From an uncultured Pelagibacteraceae bacterium (GTDB lineage Bacteria; Pseudomonadota; Alphaproteobacteria; Pelagibacterales; Pelagibacteraceae): DNA of 64,000 nt. Below the pieces are notes generated by a model. It saw only the letters and a list, made by a program, of their open reading frames with translations, made no database searches and was not told where the DNA came from. This document shows positions 39,083 through 47,940 of this stretch, piece by piece. Location of the stretch: contig CACMTO010000001.1 of assembly GCA_902616645.1 (NCBI GenBank), positions 62,001-126,000 on the forward strand. The letters run 5' to 3'. A program made the position numbers and the translations under genes. Each line of letters begins with the position of its first letter. Position 1 is the first letter of the stretch.

Positions 39083-40800
39083 TGCGGAAGTTTAATAAAA
39101 AGAAATTACCTAGTCGTCATACATCTTTAGGTGCTGATAGAGCTCCACATAGATCATTTTATTATGCAATGGGTGAAACTGAAAAAGATGTCTCTAAACC
39201 ATTTATTGGTGTTGTATCAACATGGAATGAAGCAGCTCCTTGTAACATAGCTTTAATGAGACAAGCTCAGTCAGTTAAAAAGGGTGTTAGAGCATCTGGA
39301 GGAACGCCAAGAGAATTTTGTACAATTACAGTTACTGATGGTATTGCAATGGGTCACGAAGGTATGAAATCTTCGTTAATCTCAAGAGAAGTAATAGCAG
39401 ATAGTGCAGAACTAACTGTAAGAGGCCATTGTTATGATGCATTAGTAGGTATCGCAGGTTGTGATAAATCTTTGCCAGGCCTAATGATGTCAATGGTTAG
39501 ATTAAACGTTCCAAGTGTATTTATTTATGGGGGATCAATACTTCCAGGAAAATATAAGGGCAAAGATGTTACGGTTGTTGATGTGTTCGAGGCTGTTGGA
39601 AAACATTCATCAGGACAAATGTCTGCAAAAGAATTAAGAAAATTAGAATTAGTTGCATGTCCTACAGCTGGAGCTTGTGGAGGTCAATTCACAGCTAACA
39701 CTATGGCATGTGTGTCGGAGGCAATTGGTTTAGCTTTACCTTATTCAGCAGGAACTCCAGCACCATATGAAGAAAGAGATAAATATGCAAAAGCAAGTGG
39801 GAGAATGGTAATGGAATTATTAGCTAAAAGAATTAAACCAAGAGATATTGTTACAAGAAAAGCATTAGAAAATGCTGCAACAATTGTTGCTGCAACTGGT
39901 GGTTCAACAAATGCAGCATTACATTTACCAGCAATTGCAAATGAAGCCGGGATAAAATTTGATTTAATGGATGTTGCAAAGATATTTAAAAAAACACCTT
40001 ATCTTGCAGATTTAAAACCAGGTGGAAAATATGTTGCTAAAGATATGTGGTTAGCAGGTGGTGTACCAATGTTATTAAAAACTTTATATGACGGTGGTTA
40101 TATTCATGGTGATTGTATGACTGTTACAGGTAAGACAATGAAAGAAAATTTAAGGGGAATTAAATTTAATCCAAAACAAAAAGTTTTAAGAGCTTATAAC
40201 AAACCCTTATCACCAGATGGTGGTGTTGTAGGATTAAAAGGTAATTTAGCCCCAGAAGGTGGAATTGTTAAAATTGCAGGACTAAAAAAATTACAATTTA
40301 CTGGAAGAGCAAGATGTTTTGATAATGAAGAAAGTGCAATGAAAGCAGTGCAAAGTAGAAAATATAAAGATGGTGATGTAATCATTATTAGATACGAAGG
40401 ACCAGTAGGGGGGCCAGGTATGAGAGAAATGCTTTCAACAACTGGTGCAATTTATGGTCAAGGTAAAGGAGAAAAAGTCGCTTTAATAACTGATGGAAGA
40501 TTTTCAGGAGCAACGAGAGGCTTTTGTGTAGGTCACGTTGGACCAGAAGCAGCATTAGGTGGACCAATTGCTCTTTTACGTAATGGAGATGTAATTGATA
40601 TTGATGCTAAAAAAGGAACAATTAATGTTCGATTAACTAGAGCACAATTAGCTTCAAGAAGAAGAAAATGGAAGGCTAGAAAATCTGATTTTGGATCAGG
40701 AACACTTTGGAAATATGCGCAAACAGTTGGACCGGCGTATTTAGGAGCACCAACTCATCCTGGTAAGAAAAAAGAAGTTAAGGATTACTCAAAAATTTAA
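39082..40800 (+). CDS. ilvD: Dihydroxy-acid dehydratase
   Basis: Iron-sulfur enzyme making the 2-oxoacid precursors of valine, isoleucine and leucine. Motifs: [21 protein letters not shown] (first cluster cysteines), [45 protein letters not shown] and [17 protein letters not shown]. Length 572 aa is normal. It is coupled between valS and manC by one-base overlaps. The pairing of valS with a valine-synthesis gene is suggestive but may be chance. Confidence 0.96.
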
Positions 40801-41990
40801 TGAAAATTCGCCCAGTTATTTTATGTGGTGGAGCAGGAACAAGACTTTGGCCTAATGCTAAAAAACATCAAGCTAAACAGTTTATAGATTTTGGTAATTG
40901 GACTTTATTAGGTAAAACTTTAGAAAGAGTTAAAGCACCTATATTTGATGCACCAATTATAAGCACTAATGCAAAATATCTAAGACAAGTAAAACAGCAT
41001 TTAAAAAAAAATAGAATAAGAAAATTTAAGATAGTTTTAGAGCCAGCTAAAAGAAATACAGCACCAGCTATTTTAAGTACTGCTTTAATAAAAGATATTC
41101 CTAATGAACAACCTTTAATGTTTTTAGCAGCAGATCATTTAATAGAGAAGGTTGGTTTATTCAATAAAGCTATCAAAAAAAATCAAAAGAAACTTACTAA
41201 TAATAATATTTTTATTTTTGGGATTAAACCCACTATGCCCTCCAGTGAATTTGGATATTTTTTAACAAAAAATAATAAAGTATCTAAATTTTTAGAAAAA
41301 CCTAAAGAAGCTAAAGCTAAACAAATAATTAGTAAAAAAGGTTATTGGAATTCTGGAATGTTTTATATGAGAAAAGACTCCATTATTAATAATTTTAAGA
41401 AATATCAGCCAAATATTTACCGAAACTGTAACAAAGCTGTATTAAAAGCAAAATATAAAAGTAATGTGTATTATTTAAATAAACAAGCATTCACTAAAGC
41501 AACAGCTAAGTCTTTTGACTATGCAATATTAGAAAAAACTAAAGATATAAATGCTATTAAGTTGGATATTCCTTGGTCTGATTTAGGATCTTGGAAAGAA
41601 ATCTGTAAGATGTATGGACGAAATAAAAAACATTATTTTAAAAAGAAAAATGTATTTCATAGACCTTGGGGTAGTTATGTAAATCTATTTAATGGTAAAG
41701 AGTTCTTGATTAAAGAATTATATGTAAAACCAAAAGGTATATTAAGTCTTCAAAAACATCATCACAGAGCTGAACACTGGGTAGTAACCCAAGGTAAACC
41801 TAAAATTACGTTAGATAAAAAATATTTTACCATGAAACCTGATGAAACTATCTTTATTCCATTAGGTGCAATCCATAGAATAGAAAATCCCTATAAAAAA
41901 CCAGTAAAAATAATTGAAGCACAAGTAGGCTCAATTTTAAAAGAAACTGATATAGTTAGATACCAAGATATTTATGGAAGAATAAAATAA
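40800..41990 (+). CDS. manC: Mannose-1-phosphate guanylyltransferase with fused mannose-6-phosphate isomerase cupin, short form
   Basis: Makes GDP-mannose for surface polysaccharide. The N-terminal nucleotidyltransferase (about 1-275) has ILCGGAGTRLWPNAK, LEPAKRNTAPA, FLAADHLIE, EKPKEAKAK, YWNSGMFYMR and IPWSDLGSWKEI. The C-terminal cupin (about 285-396) has RPWGSYVNLF, LQKHHHRAEHWVV, IPLGAIHRIENP and DIVRYQDIYGR. The beta-helix linker normally between them (about 65 residues) is missing, so the protein is 396 aa rather than about 470. The catalytic motifs of both ends remain, so it is probably active. Confidence 0.88.
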   Translation: MKIRPVILCGGAGTRLWPNAKKHQAKQFIDFGNWTLLGKTLERVKAPIFDAPIISTNAKYLRQVKQHLKKNRIRKFKIVLEPAKRNTAPAILSTALIKDIPNEQPLMFLAADHLIEKVGLFNKAIKKNQKKLTNNNIFIFGIKPTMPSSEFGYFLTKNNKVSKFLEKPKEAKAKQIISKKGYWNSGMFYMRKDSIINNFKKYQPNIYRNCNKAVLKAKYKSNVYYLNKQAFTKATAKSFDYAILEKTKDINAIKLDIPWSDLGSWKEICKMYGRNKKHYFKKKNVFHRPWGSYVNLFNGKEFLIKELYVKPKGILSLQKHHHRAEHWVVTQGKPKITLDKKYFTMKPDETIFIPLGAIHRIENPYKKPVKIIEAQVGSILKETDIVRYQDIYGRIK

Positions 41991-42875
41991 TTATTTTATA
42001 AGAAAATTCACTTTTTTATTTGATAGATTTAAATGAATTTTTTTATATGAACCAAAATTATCTCCATCAATTTGAACAGGTATCAAATCATTTCCATCAA
42101 TTGTAATGTTTTGTGCATAAGTAGTAATAACATTTTTATTTTTACTTAAATCACCATTAAGAATTATTAAAAAAATTGAATATAATAAACTAATCCTAGT
42201 CAAATCTTTAAATATATAGGTGACTAATTTCTCTTCAAAAATATTTGTTTTATTTATTTTATGATGTCCAGCGTAATATTTGGTATTTGAAGATAATATC
42301 CAGTCTGCTTGATAAAATTGACCATCAAAAGTGACATTTAACTTTTTATTATTCATAAACAAGAAATATTGAAAACCTTTGATACCAAATATAATTTTAC
42401 CTAGAATCTTTTTAATTTTTGAATTAATTGAATGAACAATTTTTGCATCCCATCCTATACCAGCCATTAAAAAGAAATAATTATCGTTAATTTTTACAAG
42501 ATTAGAGGATTTATAATTATTAGAAACCAACACATTTACTATATCATCAACTTTTTTATTCATTGATAATTCAGCTTGAAGCAAATTTGCAGTGCCAGCA
42601 GGAATATAACCTATGGCAAAATCGTCTTTAAAATCAAAATTATTTTTAATTAATTCATTAATTGCAAAAGAAACTGAACCATCACCACCAGCTATTATTA
42701 GTCGATCATAATTTTTTTGATTAAAATTTTTGAAAATTTTCTTAGCTTGATTTATTGTTTTTGTTTCAAAGTAGTCTACAGAAATATTCTCTTTTAACTT
42801 AGATAAAATCCTATTTATGAATATAGATTTTCTTCCAGAGGAAGAATTCAAATTATATATCAAACAACATAACAT
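41991..42875 (-). CDS. Diacylglycerol kinase family lipid kinase (YegS/DagK-like)
   Basis: A 294-residue DAGK-catalytic-family protein with the nucleotide-binding GGDGS at 63-67, the following GYIPAGTANLLQAEL and the C-terminal PVQIDGDNFG. It probably phosphorylates diacylglycerol or a related lipid to phosphatidic acid. It is divergent from plcP, whose product would be diacylglycerol, and a Pho-box-like repeat lies in the shared 98-base gap. I infer a role in handling the diacylglycerol released in lipid remodelling; sphingosine or other lipid substrates cannot be excluded. Confidence 0.8.
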   Translation of the reverse strand: MLCCLIYNLNSSSGRKSIFINRILSKLKENISVDYFETKTINQAKKIFKNFNQKNYDRLIIAGGDGSVSFAINELIKNNFDFKDDFAIGYIPAGTANLLQAELSMNKKVDDIVNVLVSNNYKSSNLVKINDNYFFLMAGIGWDAKIVHSINSKIKKILGKIIFGIKGFQYFLFMNNKKLNVTFDGQFYQADWILSSNTKYYAGHHKINKTNIFEEKLVTYIFKDLTRISLLYSIFLIILNGDLSKNKNVITTYAQNITIDGNDLIPVQIDGDNFGSYKKIHLNLSNKKVNFLIK

Positions 42876-42894
42876 AATTAATCCTTAAAAAATT

Positions 42895-42927
42895 TTTAAC
42901 AAATTTGTAACATTCAAATGAGATAAC
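42895..42927. promoter_or_regulatory. Pho-box-like 11-base direct repeats upstream of plcP
   Basis: Two 11-base units, TTTAACAAATT and TGTAACATTCA (42895-42916), match the two first units before pstS at 17 of 22 positions. A weaker third unit follows. PhoB boxes are 11-base-spaced direct repeats of a 7-base core. A TTAGAT at 42930-42935 is placed right for a -10 hexamer. The site lies between dagK and plcP and could serve both. Confidence 0.68.
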
Positions 42928-42973
42928 AATTAGATGATTCGTGTTACAGTTGTATTAAAATATAGGTCTTTAA

Positions 42974-43786
42974 ATGCCTAATTTACTTAAATATAAAAGT
43001 ATATTTATTTCTGATGTTCATTTAGGTACCAAGGGTTGCCAGGCGAAAAAACTTTTAGAGTTTTTTAAAAACTCAAGATCCGAAAATCTTTATCTTGTAG
43101 GGGACATTATAGATATCTGGGAAATGCAAAAAAGTTTTTTTTGGCCTCAAGAACATAATGATGTAATCCAAAAAATTTTAAGAAAAGCTAGACATGGTAC
43201 CAAAGTTTTCTACATAATGGGTAATCATGACGAAATGTTAAGAAAATTTATTCCAATGCATTTTGGTGACATCCATATGGTTAATAGAGTTGTTCATGAA
43301 ACAAATGCAGGAAAAAAATATGTTGTTGTTCATGGTGATGCTTGGGATGGTGTTATGAAACATGCTAAATGGTTATCTAAACTTGGATCAATAGCCTATA
43401 ATTTACTATTAAAATTAAATTTAATAATTAATTTTTTTAGAAGATTGAGAGGAAAAGAATATTGGTCTCTTGCAAAATTTTTAAAGTATAAAGTCAAAAA
43501 TGCAGTTAAATATATTGGTGAATATGAAAAAACACTTTCAGATTATGCAAAAAGAAAAAAATTTGATGGGATTATTTGTGGCCACATCCATCATGCTGAG
43601 GATAGAGACTTTAATGGGGTCAATTATTTAAATTGTGGAGACTGGGTTGAATCTTGTACCGCATTAGCCGAAAATTATGATGGTAGTTTTGAAATATTAT
43701 ATTGGGACAAAATAAGAGAACAATATTTAGACGATAAAGAAATAATTGAACCAATTAAAACTGAAGAATTAAAAAAAGCTTCATAA
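42974..43786 (+). CDS. plcP: PlcP-like phospholipase C (LpxH-family metallophosphoesterase)
   Basis: Binuclear metallophosphoesterase with all ligands visible: Asp14/His16 (SDVHLG), Asp44 (VGDIID), Asn84/His85 (GNHDE), His120 (VHGD) and His204/His206 (CGHIHH). By family it resembles LpxH, but lipid A is already served by lpxI in this window. It stands three bases before an Agt-type glycosyltransferase, with phoR next. This is the plcP-agt pair known from Sinorhizobium and marine Alphaproteobacteria, where PlcP removes phospholipid head groups in P starvation. The Pho-box-like repeat upstream agrees. The assignment is by context and family, not by a direct match. Confidence 0.8.
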   Translation: MPNLLKYKSIFISDVHLGTKGCQAKKLLEFFKNSRSENLYLVGDIIDIWEMQKSFFWPQEHNDVIQKILRKARHGTKVFYIMGNHDEMLRKFIPMHFGDIHMVNRVVHETNAGKKYVVVHGDAWDGVMKHAKWLSKLGSIAYNLLLKLNLIINFFRRLRGKEYWSLAKFLKYKVKNAVKYIGEYEKTLSDYAKRKKFDGIICGHIHHAEDRDFNGVNYLNCGDWVESCTALAENYDGSFEILYWDKIREQYLDDKEIIEPIKTEELKKAS

Positions 43787-43789
43787 TTA

Positions 43790-44797
43790 ATGAAAATTTT
43801 AATTGCTACAGATGCATATTTTCCACAAGTAAATGGTGTCGTAAGAACCTTACATGAAACAGGCAATGTATTAAAAGAACAAGGTCATAGAATAGAATAT
43901 ATTACACCTGACTTATTTTTTACTTTTCCGATGCCGAAATATAATGAAATTAAGTTGTCTATAAATGTATGGCCAAGAGTTGGTAATTTAATAAAGAAAA
44001 TCAATCCAGATGCAATTCATATCGCTACCGAAGGCCCGATAGGCACTATGGCAAGAAGATATTGTTTAAAAAATAATCTAAAGTTTACTACGAGTTTCCA
44101 TACAAGATTTGATAAATATCTAAAACTTTACTTTCCTATTATACCAGCAAAATGGGCTGAAAAATTCTTAGCAAATTTTCATAATAAGGCTGAGAGAATT
44201 TTAGTAACTACAGAGTCTATGAGAAAAGAATTAATCGATATAGGTATAGATGACAATAAAATGATTACTTGGACTAGAGGAGGAAATCATGGAGCTTTTA
44301 AGAACCCTAAAAAAATTGATTTACCTCATAAAAGACCTATTTGGATTTATGTTGGAAGAGTTGCAGTTGAAAAAAACATAAGAGCTTTTTTAGAATGTGA
44401 TTTAGAAGGTACAAAAATAATTATAGGAAAAGGACCTGATTTAAAAAAATTGAAAAGAGAATTCCCTAAAGATATTTTTTTAGGAGAAAAAACAAATGGT
44501 GAATTAGCATCACATTTTGCATCCTCTGATGTTTTTGTTTTCCCTAGTAAAACAGATACATTTGGAATTGTAGTTACAGAAGCTTTAAATTGTGGAACAC
44601 CTGTTGCTGCGTATCCTGTTCCAGGTCCTAAAGATATATTTGAAGGATCCAAAATAAATTGTTTAGATGATGATCTTAAAGTATCAGCCCAAAAAGCTTT
44701 AAAAGTTGACAGAAATGATTGTCTTGAATTTGCAAAAAAATTCACTTGGGAAGAAACAGCAAAAATATTTTTTAACAATATTTCACCAAATCATTAG
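43790..44797 (+). CDS. agt: Agt-like GT4 glycosyltransferase for glycolipid synthesis
   Basis: GT4-family transferase (335 aa): the N-terminal TDAYFPQVNGVVRTLHE and TSFHTRFDKYLK are typical of diacylglycerol glycosyltransferases of the SqdX/Agt group. The C-terminal donor site has WIYVGRVAVEKNI, FPSKTDTFGIVVTEALNCGTPV. In the known pathway Agt adds glucose or glucuronate to the diacylglycerol left by PlcP, replacing phospholipids with P-free glycolipids. It forms a two-gene unit with plcP (three-base gap) and precedes phoR. The sugar donor cannot be told from sequence. Confidence 0.82.
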   Translation: MKILIATDAYFPQVNGVVRTLHETGNVLKEQGHRIEYITPDLFFTFPMPKYNEIKLSINVWPRVGNLIKKINPDAIHIATEGPIGTMARRYCLKNNLKFTTSFHTRFDKYLKLYFPIIPAKWAEKFLANFHNKAERILVTTESMRKELIDIGIDDNKMITWTRGGNHGAFKNPKKIDLPHKRPIWIYVGRVAVEKNIRAFLECDLEGTKIIIGKGPDLKKLKREFPKDIFLGEKTNGELASHFASSDVFVFPSKTDTFGIVVTEALNCGTPVAAYPVPGPKDIFEGSKINCLDDDLKVSAQKALKVDRNDCLEFAKKFTWEETAKIFFNNISPNH

Positions 44798-44862
44798 TTA
44801 ATTTTTCCTTAATTTATTTGCATTAAAAAGTGTAATGATGCAAAATTAAGCCATCTAAATTT

Positions 44863-46008
44863 ATGGAATATTTCCTCATTCTACTTATAGTTGTAATAGT
44901 TTATCTTCTCTATTTACTTAATCAAAAAAAAAATAAATCAATAAATACCGCTACAATAGTTAATAAAAGAGAAGAAAAAACAAAAAGAGTAATTATTGAT
45001 GAGCTTGAAGATCAATTTTTTGCATTAAATAAATTTAACATAATTAAATATGCCAATCCAAGTGCATTAAAAAGATTTGGAAGTAATTTAATTGATAAAA
45101 ACATATCTTCTATAATTCGAAAACCAGAATTAATAGAAAATATTGAAAAAGCTATCGTAGAAAATAAAACAAAAAATATTGATGTTGAAATAGACCTCCC
45201 ATCATATCAATTCTATAAAATTTATATTATTCCTGGCCCAACTCATTTGTTTACTGAACCAGACTCTGTTGTGTTATTTTTAAAAGATTTTACTGAAATT
45301 ACAAAAGCACAAAAATTTAAAACTGATTTTGTAGCAAATGTAAGCCATGAATTAAGAACACCTTTAATGGCAATCAAAGGATCACTAGAAACAATTGAGG
45401 GCCCAGCGTCTGATGATGAAAAGGCTAAAAAAAAATTTATGAAAATAATGACTGATCAATCAAATAGAATGGAAAATTTAATTAATGATCTTTTAATACT
45501 CACAAGAATTGAATTAGAAGAACACATAAGGCCAAACTCTTTAGTTGATATAAATGATCTTTTCAAAACAATCATCAGTAATTTTGAGATTGTTTTAAAA
45601 AGAAAGAAATTAAATATTAATTTATCTCTCGCCAATCCAACAGTTGTTATTGGAGATGAAAAAAAATTACAAACTGTTTTTTCTAATCTTTTAGATAATG
45701 CAATTAAGTATTCAAAGGAAAATAAGTCTATTTTTATATCAAGCAAAATTAGCGATGGTAAATTGTTAGAAAAAAATTTTATGATCAGTATTAAAGACGA
45801 AGGTGTTGGCATTCCTCAAAGATATATTTCTAGAATTACAGAAAGATTTTTTAGGGTAGATCTTGAACAAAGTAACAAGGTTGGTGGAACCGGTTTAGGA
45901 TTAGCTATTGTTAAACATATAGTTACTCAACATCGTGGACACTATGAGATTCTAAGTGAGGAAAACCAAGGAACTGAAATTCAAATTTATTTACCAGCGA
46001 AAACTTAA
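44863..46008 (+). CDS. phoR: Phosphate regulon sensor histidine kinase PhoR
   Basis: Membrane kinase that controls PhoB. One N-terminal membrane helix (about 2-20) leads into a PAS-like segment (about 45-145), then HisKA with phospho-acceptor His162 in ANVSHELRTPLMAIKGS and HATPase_c with LLDNAIKYSKEN, DEGVGIP, ERFFRVD and GGTGLGLAIVKHI. Length 381 aa. It lies upstream of the pst cluster, with phoB at its far end. The gap before it (65 bases) shows only a lone GTGTAA half-site. Confidence 0.92.
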   Translation: MEYFLILLIVVIVYLLYLLNQKKNKSINTATIVNKREEKTKRVIIDELEDQFFALNKFNIIKYANPSALKRFGSNLIDKNISSIIRKPELIENIEKAIVENKTKNIDVEIDLPSYQFYKIYIIPGPTHLFTEPDSVVLFLKDFTEITKAQKFKTDFVANVSHELRTPLMAIKGSLETIEGPASDDEKAKKKFMKIMTDQSNRMENLINDLLILTRIELEEHIRPNSLVDINDLFKTIISNFEIVLKRKKLNINLSLANPTVVIGDEKKLQTVFSNLLDNAIKYSKENKSIFISSKISDGKLLEKNFMISIKDEGVGIPQRYISRITERFFRVDLEQSNKVGGTGLGLAIVKHIVTQHRGHYEILSEENQGTEIQIYLPAKT

Positions 46009-46099
46009 ATTTAAAAAATATTATATTGTAATAGTTTTAGAAGGTTTTTTTAACAATTCTTTACTTGATTAATGTTAATCTTTTAATTAATTTTTTTAT

Positions 46100-46708
46100 A
46101 TGGTTAAAATATTCAAAAATATTTTGATTTTTGCTTTTTTATTAAGCTCTATAACAACAAGTGTTTTTTCTAAAGATATCACAACATTATTAAGAAATCA
46201 GCAACTTACAGTTTTTGATATTGGAATTTTTAGATTAGAGGCAGATTTGAAAACTTCATATCCTTCTATTAAAGATCATTTAGAAGTTACTGAAGCTGAA
46301 TTTTATACAGACGTAGTTACCTCGTATTCTAAAAATTCAATTGATTTAATTGTTTCTGTTCCTATGAATAGAAATCTCAAGAAGGAAAATTATTTTTCAG
46401 ATTCTTTTAGATGTAGGAATATTTTTAATTCTGTAAGAGATTTTTTATTGAGGAATGAAAATTTGAGTAATTATAGATATACTATGGCTACAAGCTATTT
46501 AACCTCTATATTTTCAACCCCAAGTTCATGGCCAGACTGGAGATATGATGAAGAAATTAGAGAGGAACTAGTAAACTTAGTAAAACTAGAAATAACTTTA
46601 CGTCCAACCAAAGAACTAGCTCTTAATGAACAGGTAAACCCTGTTTCATGTATTGGTGGCTTAGAAACTGATATTGACCAAATAATTATATCAAAAAAAT
46701 ACAACTAA
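46100..46708 (+). CDS. Unknown secreted protein in the Pho locus
   Basis: I do not recognise this protein. It is 202 aa with a clear signal peptide (about 1-24, ending SVFSKD), so it is exported to the periplasm or beyond. The mature part is soluble, mixed in secondary-structure pattern, with just two cysteines (Cys105 and Cys184) that could form a disulfide, and a Trp-rich patch SSWPDWRYDEEI. It has no lipobox. Placed between phoR and pstS, with a Pho-like half-repeat TTTAACAATTC 41 bases before its ATG, it is likely to work in phosphate acquisition or in the P-starvation response. That is inference from position. Confidence 0.85.
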   Translation: MVKIFKNILIFAFLLSSITTSVFSKDITTLLRNQQLTVFDIGIFRLEADLKTSYPSIKDHLEVTEAEFYTDVVTSYSKNSIDLIVSVPMNRNLKKENYFSDSFRCRNIFNSVRDFLLRNENLSNYRYTMATSYLTSIFSTPSSWPDWRYDEEIREELVNLVKLEITLRPTKELALNEQVNPVSCIGGLETDIDQIIISKKYN

Positions 46709-46719
46709 AAAGTTACCTT

Positions 46720-46752
46720 TTTAACAAAAGTGTAACAATTCTGTAATATTAA
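46720..46752 (+). promoter_or_regulatory. Pho-box-like triple direct repeat upstream of pstS
   Basis: Three 11-base units follow without gap: TTTAACAAAAG, TGTAACAATTC, TGTAATATTAA. Each starts with the core TNTAA. This is the spacing of PhoB sites. TTATAC at 46766-46771 is a possible -10 hexamer, 13 bases on, as expected for PhoB-activated promoters that lack a -35. pstS starts 65 bases after the repeats. Confidence 0.75.
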
Positions 46753-46817
46753 AGATTCAATAAATTTATACGAGTCAATCATCTTTTAATTAATAAATAA
46801 CGAAAGGATTAAAGATA

Positions 46818-47849
46818 ATGAAAAAACTAACTATAGTAATTGCTTCTTTAGTTGCACTTTCAATTGCAACTGTTGCTCAAGCAAGAGATCAAATTAAGAT
46901 AGTTGGTTCTTCTACAGTATTCCCTTATGCAACAGTTGTTGCTGAAAGATTTGGTGGTTCAGGATTTAAAACTCCTGTAATCGAGTCTACTGGTACTGGT
47001 GGTGGAGCTAAACTATTCTGTGCTGGTGTAGGTGAACAACATCCAGATATTACAAACGCATCAAGAGCTATGAAAGATAAAGAAAAAGCTCTATGTAAGA
47101 AAAATGGTGTTAATGATATCGTTGAGATCGTAATTGGTAACGATGGTATTACATTAGCTTACAGCAAAGATGCAAAACCAGTAAACTTTACTAAAGAACA
47201 ATTATATTTAGCACTTGCTGCTCATACAGTTGTTGATGGTAAATTAGTTCCAAATATTTATAAAACTTGGGACCAAATTGACCCTAGCTTACCAAAACAA
47301 AAAATTTCAGTGATGATCCCACCGGGAACATCAGGAACTAGAGATGCTTGGAATTCTTTAGTAATGAAAAAAGGTATGACTAAAGAAGCTAAAGCTCTTT
47401 ATAAAGCTGGTTTTGAAGCTGGAAATAAAAAATACAAAAAACCTCAAAAACTTTACAGAGAAGATGGTGCTGCTATTGAAGTTGGAGAAAACGATAGTTT
47501 AATCATCCAAAAGTTAACTCAAGATAAAGAAATGTTTGGTTTCTTTGGTTTCAGTTATTTCTTAGCTGCAAAAGATAAATTGCAAGCAGCAAGTATTGAT
47601 GGTGGACAACCGTCATTAAAGTCTATTCAAGACTACAGTTATGCTGTTGCTAGACCTTTATTCTTCTACGTGAAAAAAGCACACGTTGGAGTAATTCCAG
47701 GCTTACATGAGTTTGTGAAAGAATTCACAACTAAGAAAGCTATTGGAAAAGGTGGTTACTTAGCAGACATTGGTTTAGTGCCATTAGACTCTAAGTTGTA
47801 TAAAACAACTAGAACTAATGCTACGAAGCTAGTTGCTATGGGTGATTAA
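46818..47849 (+). CDS. pstS: Phosphate ABC transporter substrate-binding protein PstS
   Basis: Periplasmic high-affinity phosphate-binding protein. Signal peptide about 1-22 (ends ATVAQA), then IKIVGSSTVFPYATVVAERF and VIESTGTGGGAKLFC, the phosphate-contacting loops, SRAMKDKEK and PPGTSGTRDAW near residues 173-183. Length 343 aa. AAAGGA upstream is a fair ribosome site. A strong terminator follows, so pstS should be transcribed more than pstCAB. The three Pho-like repeats upstream predict induction by P starvation. Confidence 0.96.
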   Translation: MKKLTIVIASLVALSIATVAQARDQIKIVGSSTVFPYATVVAERFGGSGFKTPVIESTGTGGGAKLFCAGVGEQHPDITNASRAMKDKEKALCKKNGVNDIVEIVIGNDGITLAYSKDAKPVNFTKEQLYLALAAHTVVDGKLVPNIYKTWDQIDPSLPKQKISVMIPPGTSGTRDAWNSLVMKKGMTKEAKALYKAGFEAGNKKYKKPQKLYREDGAAIEVGENDSLIIQKLTQDKEMFGFFGFSYFLAAKDKLQAASIDGGQPSLKSIQDYSYAVARPLFFYVKKAHVGVIPGLHEFVKEFTTKKAIGKGGYLADIGLVPLDSKLYKTTRTNATKLVAMGD

Positions 47850-47873
47850 TTATTCCTCAGTTAACAAATGATT

Positions 47874-47905
47874 AAAAAGGGGGTCTTTTTAGACCCCTTT
47901 TTTTT
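47874..47905 (+). terminator. Rho-independent terminator after pstS
   Basis: A GC-rich hairpin (GGGGTCT, loop TTTT, AGACCCC) is flanked by an A run and an eight-base T tract. It lies 25 bases after pstS and 35 before pstC, and mirrors the terminator between aapJ and aapQ. Confidence 0.9.
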
Positions 47906-47940
47906 AAAAAAAGAGTAAAGTCCTCACTTAAGGAGATTCT

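Noticed and set aside
42974-43786. Annotation as lipid A enzyme LpxH
   Set aside because: The fold is the same family, but lpxI already does this step inside the lpx operon and the gene is paired with an Agt-like transferase beside phoR.
44347-44778. 143-codon frame antisense to agt
   Set aside because: No recognisable motif, full overlap with a well-supported gene, and a composition expected for an antisense shadow.
45456-45812. 118-codon frame antisense to phoR
   Set aside because: It overlaps the kinase domain entirely and has no motif.
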